The position numbers and the translations under genes were made by a program. DNA of 64,000 nt from JAUIET01 sp045105115 (GTDB lineage: Bacteria > Pseudomonadota > Gammaproteobacteria > Pseudomonadales > JAUIET01), in contig JBGCDE010000017.1 of assembly GCA_045105115.1 (NCBI GenBank), forward strand, positions 9,187-73,186, given 5' to 3'. The notes below the pieces were generated by a model. That model searched no databases and was not told the DNA's origin. It saw only the letters and a list, made by a program, of their open reading frames with translations. Each line of letters opens with the position of its first letter. Position 1 is the stretch's first letter. Shown here in pieces: positions 1-10,200 of the stretch.

Positions 1-3000
1 CATCCCGTAGCGTGATCAGCTCAGGCGCAGACAGTTTTGGTATGCCTTCAAACAATACTCTCGCGAAGTCAGCAAGCCGGGTATTGCTCATAAAGACTTT
101 TAATTGCATGGTGAGGCGTACGGCGAGCTCTACACCTGCAATCATTTGCATGGCTAGCAGTGAATGTCCGCCGGCCTCGAAGAAATCTGTATCAGTAGAG
201 ATGGCGGCATCCGGTAATAGTTCAGACCATATATTGCCGATAGCGAGGCCAAGCTCTTTCTGATGCAAGGTAAGCGACTGGGTAGTTGATCCCTCAATAC
301 ATCGCATTGGTGCCGCAATGGCCATTTCCTGTAGACGTATGTAATCTGTTTTACCGCTGTGTGTCAGCGGTATTTCCGCAAGATGCTGGTAACGCGAGGG
401 TAGGCTGTAACTAGGTAGCTTTCTACTCGTAAATTCGACCAGCGCTTTGTGCTCCAAAAGCGTACCGGTATAAAAGCAAATCAGATTTTGTTTCACCAAC
501 AATACCACTGCTTGATGCACATCAGAATGCGTCATGAGAGTTGATTCAATTGCGCCAGGTTCAACTCTTTGGCCGCGCACTTTGATTTGTCTGTCTGCAC
601 GGCCTACGTAGTGAAAGACACCGTGTTGGTCTTCAAAGGCGAGATCACCACTAAGAAAGCGACCATCAGCAAACTTTTCTGCACTTAAACGGTCGTCATT
701 GACGTATGAGCCAGCAACACCCACGCCTTCAATTTGAAGTTCTCCGATGATGCCACTTGGCAGTGCGCGGCCAAAGTCGTTGCAAACGTGGGCACTCATG
801 TTATCGATGGGCTTGCCTATCGCGCTCCAATCTTCGTGATCAGACTGCTCTAAGCTGGTCTGGTGATACAGAGCGTCGGCAGCAACTTCAGTACTGCCAT
901 ACAGATTAAGCAGCGTTGAGTGTGGCAGTAGCTCATAATAGTCCCGCGCCAGCTTTGAACTTAAGGCTTCGCCGCTAACAATACAAAGCCTGACTGAAGA
1001 CCAAGTTTCGGTTTCACGAAGCTCTAGTAAAAGAGCGCTCAGCAAGGAAGGAACCAAACTGATTCTGCTGACGCCAGTTTGCTCTACAACTTGAATAAAC
1101 TCACTCAGGGACAGCAGTTCTTCATCGCTTATCACGCGAGAGCTAACGCCGGCGCAGAGTGGACCAAATACTTCGGCCACTGCGTCAACGAAATTAACTG
1201 GCGTTCTGGCAGCGCTCACATCGTTTTCCAGGAAGGGATAGCGTCGCTCCATCCAGCTGAGACGGTTCTTAACAGCCGCATGCGTAAGTGCTATACCCTT
1301 GGGCCGGCCGGTAGACCCTGACGTAAACATTACGCACATTGTGTTGTTTGTAGAGTGCAAAACAGACAGCGATTTTTCTTGTGCTTCATCAATAGTGGGC
1401 AGTGACAGAACCTGAATTGATTTGGGAGCCGCGTCTTGGCCTGAAGCATTGGCAGTGATAATAAACTGCGCGCCGCTGTCGACTAACATCGATTTCGTGG
1501 CTGGCAACGGAAAGCTGGGGTCTATGGGTACATAACTGGCACCTTGCGCAAGGATGGCAAGCGTACTCGCAATTGAGTCTACACTTCGTGACTGAAGCAC
1601 GGCCACGGTGCTTTGGTCTGTCACGCCAGCCGTAGCAAGCCGCTCTCGTATTTGTTCGGCTCGGCCGGCTAAAGCGCTATATGTATAAGACCGGTTCGCA
1701 TCGATCAGTGCGATCTTAGTAGGGTGCAATTGAGCCGACTCACTAAATCGATTAATACAGCGCGAGTCACCGGCTTCATATGGCTGCTGCGTCAATGTTG
1801 TAGCGCTTGTTGCCGTAAACTGATTCAGCAGTTCGCCTAGCGTCGTAGCTTCCGCAGCATCTGCCAGCAATTCCATTAAGCCTGCAAAATAGGCCTGCAT
1901 GGCTCGGGCTTGACTGGCATCAATACAATCCGTTTGAAATCTTGCCAGCATGCGCACAGTATCTGTGTTCCCCACAGACAAAACCAATGGCGCATCGGCC
2001 TGTTCAAAGCCGTTATTCTCGAGTAAGCCGATATTTTCCGGCATGACAGCAGCTGGGTAGTTTTGCACTAGTAGCAGCGTATCAAACAGTTCGTCACCTG
2101 GTGACCGTTTCAAAGCCAATGCGATGTCTGCGGGCGATGGCAACTTGTCAGTTTGCAATGCCCATTGGCTGCGTTGAATATTTTGCAGAAACGCCTTAAC
2201 TGTTTGCTTTTCATCTACATCAATGCACATGGGTTGCAGCTGCATAAACATGCCTACTGCATTCTCGCCGTCCTTCAGCTCACTTCGCCCACTATCGATT
2301 GTGCCGTAGCAGGTATTGCTCTGGCCGTTTAAATGGCATAACAGCAAAGACCAGGCTGCATGGGCAAAGTTTGCAAAGGTTACACGCTGCATCTGACAAG
2401 CATCGCGTATGCTTGCGCCGAGATTGGTGTCACTGCAGTAATCCACTTCAGCGTAATCGCGAGCTTTGCTTGCCGGACTTGGCAAACACTCTAATGCCTT
2501 ACCTCTATTCGCTCGCGACAGTTGCTGCTGCCAAAGACCAAGATTTTCCTGAGATTTTTTCAGAGTGGCAACGGTCGCTGTATCTGCCGAGGGCAGTGTT
2601 GGAGTATTGCCGTTCAAGAAAGCGGAATAGTAATTCAGCAACTCATGCTGCAATAGCGCGATCGACCAACCATCCACCACGGCGTGATGAAATGTCCAAA
2701 TACAAAACGCCTTTTCTTGAATGGAATCAGATCGATGATCTTTAGGTACAAATACTGTCATGCGCATCAGTGGCGCTTGGTTGAGAGTCAGTCCGCGAGC
2801 TCTGTCTGCCGCAACTGCTTCTTGCTTCTCACTATTGGATAGCCGCCCGGACGAACAGTCGCCAAATTCTTTCAGCTCAATCAGGTGCTTTACATTATGT
2901 AACGTGAGTTGCTTAGGTGTGGCTTGCTCGCGCCAAAGAAACGAAGTTCGCATGGCTGCTCGGGTCGCGATTACCGCATCAAGCGCACTTTGCATTGCAA

Positions 3001-3145
3001 CAAGATCAAAATTACTGAACTCGTAGCTCAGCTGTTCAATATAGTGACCGGAATTTGGCTCGGCAAGTGAGCGAAACAGCATGCTCTGCTGTAAGCCGCT
3101 CAGTAGGGCAATATGTTCTATGTCTTGTTCAGAAATAGCACTCAT
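1..3145 (-). CDS. NRPS module C-A-T, 3' end beyond the left edge (module 3)
   Basis: Large NRPS gene with 1048 codons visible and no stop before the window edge. The start is an ATG at 3145 in a 4-base ATGA overlap with the previous gene. Condensation domain at about residues 1-450 with HHAVVDGWS near 152; adenylation domain at about 470-950 with FTSGSTGRPKG near 603 and A8 motif GRADRQIKVRG near 847; carrier domain with FEAGGHSLLAM near 987. Here A8 runs into A9/A10 without interruption, unlike the two modules before it. My manual pocket reading is VDASISLADK, which I cannot assign to a residue with confidence. The protein should accept the chain from the carrier at 3142-3807 and extend it by one residue. 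Whether a thioesterase, reductase or further modules follow is outside the window. Confidence 0.93.
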   Translation of the reverse strand, partial: MSAISEQDIEHIALLSGLQQSMLFRSLAEPNSGHYIEQLSYEFSNFDLVAMQSALDAVIATRAAMRTSFLWREQATPKQLTLHNVKHLIELKEFGDCSSGRLSNSEKQEAVAADRARGLTLNQAPLMRMTVFVPKDHRSDSIQEKAFCIWTFHHAVVDGWSIALLQHELLNYYSAFLNGNTPTLPSADTATVATLKKSQENLGLWQQQLSRANRGKALECLPSPASKARDYAEVDYCSDTNLGASIRDACQMQRVTFANFAHAAWSLLLCHLNGQSNTCYGTIDSGRSELKDGENAVGMFMQLQPMCIDVDEKQTVKAFLQNIQRSQWALQTDKLPSPADIALALKRSPGDELFDTLLLVQNYPAAVMPENIGLLENNGFEQADAPLVLSVGNTDTVRMLARFQTDCIDASQARAMQAYFAGLMELLADAAEATTLGELLNQFTATSATTLTQQPYEAGDSRCINRFSESAQLHPTKIALIDANRSYTYSALAGRAEQIRERLATAGVTDQSTVAVLQSRSVDSIASTLAILAQGASYVPIDPSFPLPATKSMLVDSGAQFIITANASGQDAAPKSIQVLSLPTIDEAQEKSLSVLHSTNNTMCVMFTSGSTGRPKGIALTHAAVKNRLSWMERRYPFLENDVSAARTPVNFVDAVAEVFGPLCAGVSSRVISDEELLSLSEFIQVVEQTGVSRISLVPSLLSALLLELRETETWSSVRLCIVSGEALSSKLARDYYELLPHSTLLNLYGSTEVAADALYHQTSLEQSDHEDWSAIGKPIDNMSAHVCNDFGRALPSGIIGELQIEGVGVAGSYVNDDRLSAEKFADGRFLSGDLAFEDQHGVFHYVGRADRQIKVRGQRVEPGAIESTLMTHSDVHQAVVLLVKQNLICFYTGTLLEHKALVEFTSRKLPSYSLPSRYQHLAEIPLTHSGKTDYIRLQEMAIAAPMRCIEGSTTQSLTLHQKELGLAIGNIWSELLPDAAISTDTDFFEAGGHSLLAMQMIAGVELAVRLTMQLKVFMSNTRLADFARVLFEGIPKLSAPELITLRD

Positions 3146-3807
3146 TGATCACCGAGATTTAGAACTCGCATGACATCGGCGATCGAATCAGTATCGTGTT
3201 CTGTGGATGATTCAGCGACCTCGCCTGTGTCATTTCTCAAGGAAATTAACCGCTGCGTCAGCTGGCGTATGTTCGGAAATCGCATAATGTCCTGAGTGCT
3301 GAACTCAAGGTCTTGCTTACCAGCGCGCGCAACAATTTGCATGCTCGCTATTGAGTCGCCACCCAGCTCGAAGTAGTCGTCATCAAGTTGAACTTCATCC
3401 ATAAACAAAACTTCTGCCCAAATAGCGGAAAGCGCTTGCTCAATTTGCTGTCTTTCAGACTCAGACTCTGCAACTTTTCCAGATCCGCCTGAAGACTTGC
3501 CGCTGGATTGAACAGAAACACTTTGCGTGGTCAGCTGTCGTGCGAGAACTTGCCGGTCAAGTTTCCCGTTAGCGTTTCTGGGTAATTCATCGAGAAAATG
3601 CCATTGGCTTGGTAACATATAGTCTGGCAGCGTAGTGCTCAGGTGTTCGCTTAAATATTGCTCCTTGCTTGCACCACAGCCACTCACCACAGCCACCAAT
3701 TGTGATCGACCTTGTCTCTGCTTGAATACCCTACGCGCGTGCAATTGTTCGATCAGCAATTGCCGCTGTGCTGGGCTCAGCTTTTCCAGGCGTTCGAGCT
3801 GAGTCAC
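3142..3807 (-). CDS. Adenylation C-terminal subdomain plus peptidyl carrier domain (end of split module 2)
   Basis: Protein of 221 residues that begins inside an A domain. After a helical N-terminus (LSPAQRQLLIEQL) it carries the A9/A10 region LPDYMLPSQW...NGKLDR at about 60-86, with the A10 lysine, then a carrier domain with LGGDSIASMQI near 145-155 whose serine takes the phosphopantetheine arm. It has no A1-A8 motifs of its own; these are at the end of the gene at 4588-7278. A GTG start at 3807 overlaps the stop of the methyltransferase gene (GTGA), so translation is probably coupled. It reads in the same frame as the 4588-7278 gene, so two compensating sequence errors in one original protein are possible, but three polypeptides forming one A domain is the literal reading. 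Confidence 0.88.
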   Translation of the reverse strand: MTQLERLEKLSPAQRQLLIEQLHARRVFKQRQGRSQLVAVVSGCGASKEQYLSEHLSTTLPDYMLPSQWHFLDELPRNANGKLDRQVLARQLTTQSVSVQSSGKSSGGSGKVAESESERQQIEQALSAIWAEVLFMDEVQLDDDYFELGGDSIASMQIVARAGKQDLEFSTQDIMRFPNIRQLTQRLISLRNDTGEVAESSTEHDTDSIADVMRVLNLGDQ

Positions 3808-4601
3808 TTTTTCGGTCTCGCTGCTATCACTATCATCATTTGATCAATCCACCACGTATCTTTTACGTGTTCAGGAATGTCCAGATCATGCAGTGGTTCC
3901 AAACTTATTTGTCGAAAATGTTTGAAAAGAGCACGTTGATGCGCCCTGGATAAAGAGTCAATTTCGTTGCTGAAGTAAGAGAACACACCATGCTCGGTTA
4001 AGTGATTGGCGGCGACTTGAAAGAAAGGCTCGGCAAGCGTTGCGCTGCGGCGCGTGGCCTCGGCGTACTCCTCGCTGTCCATCGGATAGGTGTGAAAGAA
4101 AATACCATCGTATTTCTTCATGTCGTCCTGCACTTCTTCCCAGCGACCCTCGAGTACATTGACGTTAAAACCATGCTCGGCCGCCCAATTGCGACATTGT
4201 TGCGCTATCGCAGGTACACATTCGACAATCGTATGTTCGCGTACACCCGCTTTTTGGATCATCTCGGCCGAAATACCCCGGCCATAACCAATTTCAAGAA
4301 CATGGCCATGACTTGCACTAACGCAGTCTGCCATTCTTTGCATGATGGGCAATTGCCACAGTTCCATGATGTCTTCAGGCTGGGGCAGTGCGTCTGAGTC
4401 ATTCTCGTGGCTAAGCAATGTCTCTACGCCAGGTACGAATCTAGCGGCCAATTCATGAATTGCTTCCAGATCCCAAGCCAGTTCTGAAATCGCGCGATTT
4501 ATAAGCCAATTACGTTGTGCCGATCTTGGTGGCGCAATAAAATCATCGGCTTTGATCTGCAATTGCAACTCGTAATTTGCATGGCGCTTAAGTCGGCGCA
4601 T
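3804..4601 (-). CDS. Guanidinoacetate-methyltransferase-like SAM methyltransferase within split NRPS module 2
   Basis: Protein of 265 residues. The class I SAM-binding motif is VLEIGYGRGIS, followed by HTIVEC and YDGIFFHTYPM. The combination of LEIGYGxG, an IVEC strand end and DGIFFHTYP matches the guanidinoacetate / arginine N-methyltransferase (GAMT/RMT2) family, not the usual NRPS N-methyltransferase domain. The gene lies exactly between the two halves of a split A domain, the A8-A9 position where methyltransferase domains interrupt A domains in known NRPSs. The start ATG overlaps the upstream stop by 14 bases and has GGAGAA 8 bases upstream; its stop overlaps the next start. I infer methylation of a side-chain guanidine or amidine nitrogen on the carrier-bound substrate. 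Alpha-amino methylation is the alternative. Confidence 0.85.
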   Translation of the reverse strand: MRRLKRHANYELQLQIKADDFIAPPRSAQRNWLINRAISELAWDLEAIHELAARFVPGVETLLSHENDSDALPQPEDIMELWQLPIMQRMADCVSASHGHVLEIGYGRGISAEMIQKAGVREHTIVECVPAIAQQCRNWAAEHGFNVNVLEGRWEEVQDDMKKYDGIFFHTYPMDSEEYAEATRRSATLAEPFFQVAANHLTEHGVFSYFSNEIDSLSRAHQRALFKHFRQISLEPLHDLDIPEHVKDTWWIDQMMIVIAARPKK

Positions 4602-7278
4602 TATAGTTCTCCACCAACTGCAGCAGTTCGTTACTTTCTAACGGAGACAGTAAACTCAAGGCACGGTCTATTTCATTGAGTGTTGCATCGTTATTATGCG
4701 GCAAAGCGAGCACGGCGCAATCGTCAACGCATTCACATCGGTGCAAGCTTGCTTCGATGTCTGAGGGGTCAACTCTGTGGCCACGAATTTTGACTTGTTG
4801 ATCAATGCGCCCACGAAACAACAAAGAACCGTCGTGCTGTTGTTCAACTAGATCGCCTGTAGCGTAGTCACAGCCAGGCGAGGCAACGCTCGTAACAACC
4901 GTCGGTCCGCTGACATACAGTTGACCAACCGTGCCAGCTGGAACCTCGCCATGATCGTTGCGAACAGACAAGCTAACGCCCGGTATGGCATGGCCAATCG
5001 ACAAATAATCTGATGATAGATCGACTGAATCGCCGTTATTGTAGCGTTGTGCAGTGCACCATACGCTGGCTTCAGTGGGTCCGTACTCATTCACGAGTGT
5101 TGCGGCGGGGAATCTTGTCTGGTGTTCTTCTAAAACGGCTGTTGGGCAGGCTTCACCCGCAACGATTGCCAATTGCAATGAGTGCACAGGGTTTTCAGGC
5201 CAGGCCGACATAACAGCTGAGTAAACACTGGGTAGACAGAGCATTGCTTCAACATTTTGTGCAATCAACTTGTGTACCAGGGTTTGCGGTTCCAGCACCT
5301 CTGATTCGCTGATCAGTAAAAGTTGACCAGCGGTTGCTGCCATCCAGAATATGCCAGCGACCGAGCTGTCGAACGCCAAGGGCGAGAGCAGGCCGTATAC
5401 TTTTGGCGATTGCTTGTAAAACTGCAAGCGAGCCGCGAGTGAATGGGCGAGGTTGCCGTGGCTTACGGGTACTTGCTTCGCCGCACCGGTACTGCCAGAT
5501 GTGAAAATTATGTAGGCTAGCGCATCGGGGTCTGGTGCAGCGTGCTGGAAATTACAGTCTATTGTGTCGATCTGATCAAACACTAACGCATCAGGGAAAT
5601 CGCTAATCCCTTCTGTCGCGATTATGCAACGCGCCTGGGTAGCATCGGCTAATTCCTGTAGCCTGGGCGCGGTTTCTTTTGCGTTGCAAGGTACATAGGT
5701 GGCACCTGCATAGAGCACACCCCAGACAGCAACCAAGCCTTCTATCGTTCGGGGCATTCGAATCAGTACACGGTCTTCTGGTTCTACGCCAGCATTGCGC
5801 AGTTGCCGCGCAAGATTTCCAGCGGCGTTACCCAGTTCTGCATAGCTTATTGCTCTGCGACCATCACTTAATGCGGTTGAATGTGGATGTTCACGAACAC
5901 TTTTCTCAAACTGACTGATAACATCCACTGCTGCGATCGTCAGTTCCGTTTTGCTCAGCGTTGAGGTATGGCTTCTAGCACTGCTGAAGAATTCACGTGC
6001 TGGCTTTTCCAGCATATCAAGCATTCTCAACAGGTTTTTTTCAATAGCCTGCATCAGACTCTGCGCTTTAAATGGCTCAATTATTCCAGTGTCGTGGATC
6101 AGAATAATCTTGATCGCATCGTCTGGCACAATCAAAGCGGCCACTGGATAATGGCTGTGCTCTTTGTATTCATGTTGAGCCACGTTAAGCGCTGAACCGC
6201 CTTCTTCCAGTTTTGGGTAGTTCATAAACACTAATATGCTTTCAAACAACGGTGCACCAGGCTCATGTGCGGCGCTTGCCAGAATATCGCGATGAGGAAT
6301 ATGACTGTGCGCAGAACTGCTGGCAACTTGTAACTGTAGGGCTTTCAGAAAATCCGTTAACGACATATCACTGCACGTGTTGATCATCACAGGCAGGGTA
6401 TTAATAAAATTGCCCACAATGCTATCGGCGTTGACAAGGTCTGCGGGGCGGCCAGATACTGTGCTTCCAAACACTAGCGCAGAATCATTATTGAAACCTG
6501 CAAGCACCGCTGACCATGCGCCATGCATCAGCGCGCTGAGTGTGAGGCCGGACTTGCGACAGCAAGTTCTCAGTTGCTCGCTTAATTCCTCGGTGAGAAG
6601 GCGTTCTATTTGCTCCGTGCGATGTGCGCCCCGGTTTGCTGAGCGAATGCCCTCAAGGTCGCTCGTCGAACGTGGCGTGCTCAGCAATGTATGCCAGTAC
6701 TGATGGCTCTTTTCACCATCCTGTTGCTGAAGCCAGGCAATGTAGCTGGCGAAGCCATCAACAGGGCTTGGGCGCCATGCGCTATTTTTTAGCACTGCTG
6801 TGTACGCTTGTGCAAGTTCGCTTAATACCGCGTGCGCAGACCAGCCATCCACCATTAAGTGATGCCGGGTCCAAAGTAGCTCGCTGTCAGTCTCGTTTAA
6901 ACGAAGCAGTTTGAGTCTGCTAGGAGCTTGCTTATCAAATTCAAATTCAATACAGCGCTCGGCTTCACAAAAAGCAGCTAATTGTTCTTCGTTGCCGGAA
7001 AACTCTATTTCTTCAATCTCTGCTTCAAGTTGCGCATGCACCAGCTGCACAGATTGTGACAAGCCTTCCCAAACGTAAGTCGTTCGTAAGGCGCTGTGGC
7101 GCTCTATCACTAACTGCCAGGCCTTATGCAATGCACTTGAATCTACATCGATCAGGCGCATTCGGTGTTGGCCAATATAGGTAGCCGATCCGGGGCTGCT
7201 AACAGCGTGGTAGAGCATGCCGGCTTGGGTTGGGCTGAGCGGAAACACCGCTTCTATTTTTTCTGATAGCTGATTCAT
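4588..7278 (-). CDS. NRPS C domain plus N-terminal part of an A domain (start of split module 2)
   Basis: Protein of 896 residues. Condensation domain at about 1-440 with RHHLMVDGWS near 137; adenylation core from about 465 with YIIFTSGSTGAAK near 588, NEYGPTEA near 730, YATGD, and A8 motif GRIDQQVKIRG near 818. The chain stops about 70 residues after A8, so the A9/A10 region with the catalytic lysine and the carrier domain are missing; they are encoded at 3142-3807, beyond the methyltransferase gene. The tail (LSLLSPLESNELLQLVE) is predicted helical and resembles the start of the downstream half, so both could act as docking helices. My manual pocket reading is DSACIAEVWK, not clearly assignable. 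The ATG at 7278 is 4 bases past the previous stop. By position it condenses the module 1 aminoacyl chain with its own residue. Confidence 0.9.
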   Translation of the reverse strand: MNQLSEKIEAVFPLSPTQAGMLYHAVSSPGSATYIGQHRMRLIDVDSSALHKAWQLVIERHSALRTTYVWEGLSQSVQLVHAQLEAEIEEIEFSGNEEQLAAFCEAERCIEFEFDKQAPSRLKLLRLNETDSELLWTRHHLMVDGWSAHAVLSELAQAYTAVLKNSAWRPSPVDGFASYIAWLQQQDGEKSHQYWHTLLSTPRSTSDLEGIRSANRGAHRTEQIERLLTEELSEQLRTCCRKSGLTLSALMHGAWSAVLAGFNNDSALVFGSTVSGRPADLVNADSIVGNFINTLPVMINTCSDMSLTDFLKALQLQVASSSAHSHIPHRDILASAAHEPGAPLFESILVFMNYPKLEEGGSALNVAQHEYKEHSHYPVAALIVPDDAIKIILIHDTGIIEPFKAQSLMQAIEKNLLRMLDMLEKPAREFFSSARSHTSTLSKTELTIAAVDVISQFEKSVREHPHSTALSDGRRAISYAELGNAAGNLARQLRNAGVEPEDRVLIRMPRTIEGLVAVWGVLYAGATYVPCNAKETAPRLQELADATQARCIIATEGISDFPDALVFDQIDTIDCNFQHAAPDPDALAYIIFTSGSTGAAKQVPVSHGNLAHSLAARLQFYKQSPKVYGLLSPLAFDSSVAGIFWMAATAGQLLLISESEVLEPQTLVHKLIAQNVEAMLCLPSVYSAVMSAWPENPVHSLQLAIVAGEACPTAVLEEHQTRFPAATLVNEYGPTEASVWCTAQRYNNGDSVDLSSDYLSIGHAIPGVSLSVRNDHGEVPAGTVGQLYVSGPTVVTSVASPGCDYATGDLVEQQHDGSLLFRGRIDQQVKIRGHRVDPSDIEASLHRCECVDDCAVLALPHNNDATLNEIDRALSLLSPLESNELLQLVENYNAPT

Positions 7279-7282
7279 AAGC

Positions 7283-10200
7283 TCATAAACGCCCTAGTAA
7301 ATCAGACAGCTCATCCACGCCCAATCCAGTATTGGGCAAAGCACTTCCCAAAGTTGTTTGAGGAGTTTCTAATGGGTCTGCATCGACCGCTAACTCTGCC
7401 AGCCGTTGTAAGTTTGGCGCGGAAAAAAGATCGGTGGGTGCTATGTTAAAACCAGCGTCCTTGCAGCTAGCGCTTATTTGCACAGCCAGAATTGAATCGC
7501 CACCCAGCGCAAAAAAATCGTCATCAAGGCTGATAAAATCCGCGTTGAAGTGTTGTTGCCAAACAAGCGCTAAGGCCTTTTCAGTATCGCTGACCGGTGC
7601 CTTTAGTGAGCCATTTAACTGTCGAGTATTGGCTTGGCGAATACTTGACGGATGCGGGAGCGCGAATTCATTCAGCTTGCCTGAGGCTGCAAGCGGCAGC
7701 TGATCAAGCTGTACAAAATGCGTGGGCATTGCATAGTCGGGTAGCTGCGACGCCATTGATTTCCGCAGTTCAGGCTCTATCTTGCTGTCTGGCGCCACGT
7801 AATACGCAACCAGGCTTTCGCTCTGATTCTGATCCGTCTCTCGTGGCGTGTAATCAATTTGATCAAGCATGTCTTTGACGCGGATCAGGTCAATGTCGTC
7901 ATTCAGTTCATCAACAGCTTCAGCACGTTGCTTGTGTCCCATGCGCACATCCCAGGCGTATGGAATCGCGTAATTGTGGTAATCGCGTTCTTTCTGATGT
8001 ACGTAGATGCCAACATCGTTGATCAGGCAATTCGTTGAACGGCCGGTATCAGGCGGGCGTTGCCAGTCACCGAATTCATGTAAGAAACGGTACATGTCGC
8101 TCAAAACCACGTCTGTATACCGGTAGAAATCGAAAAAAGCAATTCGACTAAATGTTTCTGCTTTGCGCACATGACTAACGTCCAGACACTCGGAAACCTT
8201 GTCATCAATTAAGTGGTAGGCCTTGCGCGCAGCATCTACGCGTTGGTCAATTTGAGCTTCATCCAGCACGTCAGCGTCTACCATATCCAACAGCCTTGTC
8301 TCAAACAGTTGTCCACGGGACAAGCCGGTGATGATGCTGGGAATATTATGTTCAAGCGCATAGTTGATGGCCAGCGTGTAAATGGTTTTGAAGCAACCAT
8401 TACAAACATTGGAATGGCGCCGCAGACTGTCTGCGAAAATGGCGTTCATATCAGCTGGGCACTGTCGTTCCCAATGCAAATCAAGACGTTTGCACATGCG
8501 TTCTACGTTAGCCAGGGCGTGTTCAGACAAATAGCCGTTGTCCAGTGTAAACACCACCGGGCGAAACCCCATTTCAACCAGCTTGCACAGCATATAGCTT
8601 GAGTCTTTGCCGCCGCTTACCATCGCAAGACAGCTAGCACCTTGCTTTGGTGCGATGCGCGCTTGCATTGCGTTGTGCAATTCATCTTGTGTTTTGAAAT
8701 ACGGTTCCAGGCTTGCACGCTTGCTCTCGAAGTCATTGCACACACTGCAAACGCTGCTGGCTTGCATTCTTATGCCAGGCACATTGCTTGCGATGCCACA
8801 TTTAACGCATAGCGTGTGCTGTTGATCAGCCCCGTCAGTTGTGACACGGACAACCGCATCGCTTATCAGCCCGCTGCAATTAGCTACCGCTTCTATTTCT
8901 TCGAGTTCGACACGTGCACCACGAAACTTTCTTTGCTTGTCTAATCTACCCAGATAAACAAGATTTCCGTTTGCCTGGCGAATCGCCTGGTCGCCGGTAT
9001 CATAAAGCGTGTTTCGAATAGCCTTCCCGTTCCAGTATCCTTTGGCGAGAACATCACCACTGATATGCATGCGTGCTGGCACGCCTATTGGTACCGCCTG
9101 GCCGCACGCATCCAGCAAATGAATCTGGGCATTGTCTATTGGTACGCCGATGGGAACTGAGTGATGCAGATCGATGCCAGCATCAAATTGGTGGATCATG
9201 CAGCCAATCGTTGCTTCGGTTGGACCGTATTCATTATATAAAGCCAGGTTTTCGCCTAGCTGGTGCAGGGCGCTCATCGCAAGCTGGCGTGGAAAATTCT
9301 CGCCGCCTAATATCAACCCTTTGATAGATGAATTGGGCCCAAGCTTTATTGAGTCCTGCAAGACCAAGCGTAAATGAGAAGGTGTTAGCTTAATGAGGTC
9401 AAGCTGATCGTCCCTAAATACATCAAGTACTGCCAACTGAGATGACTGATCAGTTTGTGGGTAGAGCTGCACTGTACCGCCGGTAAAAATTGGCAGCAAG
9501 ATTGAGGTGAGTGTTAGGTCGACGGCAACTGAGGAAAAAAGAGGCATGCGAACTGAATGCCCATTGCTGTAGTAGTACGCCGCCCAATGCAGATAATTGT
9601 TTAAAGAAGAGTAAGCGACCTCTACGCCTTTCGGCTTCCCTGTTGTACCGGAGGTGAAAATTATGTAGGCCACTTCAGCGATTGCAGAAAAAGAAGTGTC
9701 GCGATTATTGGCGGCGGGTACCTGCGGGCTGTCGATCAACATTAGCTCTAGATGCTCTTGCAAGCGATCGTTATTTTTTCGGTTCGTTAGAACGACAGGA
9801 CTGTCCAGAGCGTCGATAATTTTTCTTAAGCGATCATCAGGATGATCAACATCCAGAGGAACGAACGGAATCTTTCGAGTAATAGCAGCAAGCACCGCAA
9901 CAACAAACTCAATACTTCTTGGTAGCAGTATTGGCAATGGGTGTTGCCCTGGCAGTTTAGCTGCCAATTCATCAACCCGTTTTTTTAGATCGTGATAACT
10001 CACTTGCTCATTGTCACAAGCGATTGCTAAAGCGTTTGGGTTCGCACTTGCAAGCTCATGCAGCTTTTCAACTATTCCGATTGCCGGAACATTTTTTTGA
10101 GTGGTATTGAACGAGCCCAACTGCTCAGTCTCAGATACGGATAGCAATGCAAGCTCGCTAATGCTGACATCAACATCATTAACTGCCTGCCTGAGAATTG

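Noticed and set aside
12..3026. Plus-strand ORFs over the first 3 kb
   Set aside because: They are shadows of the NRPS gene, which reads open on the minus strand for 1048 codons with all C, A and T motifs.
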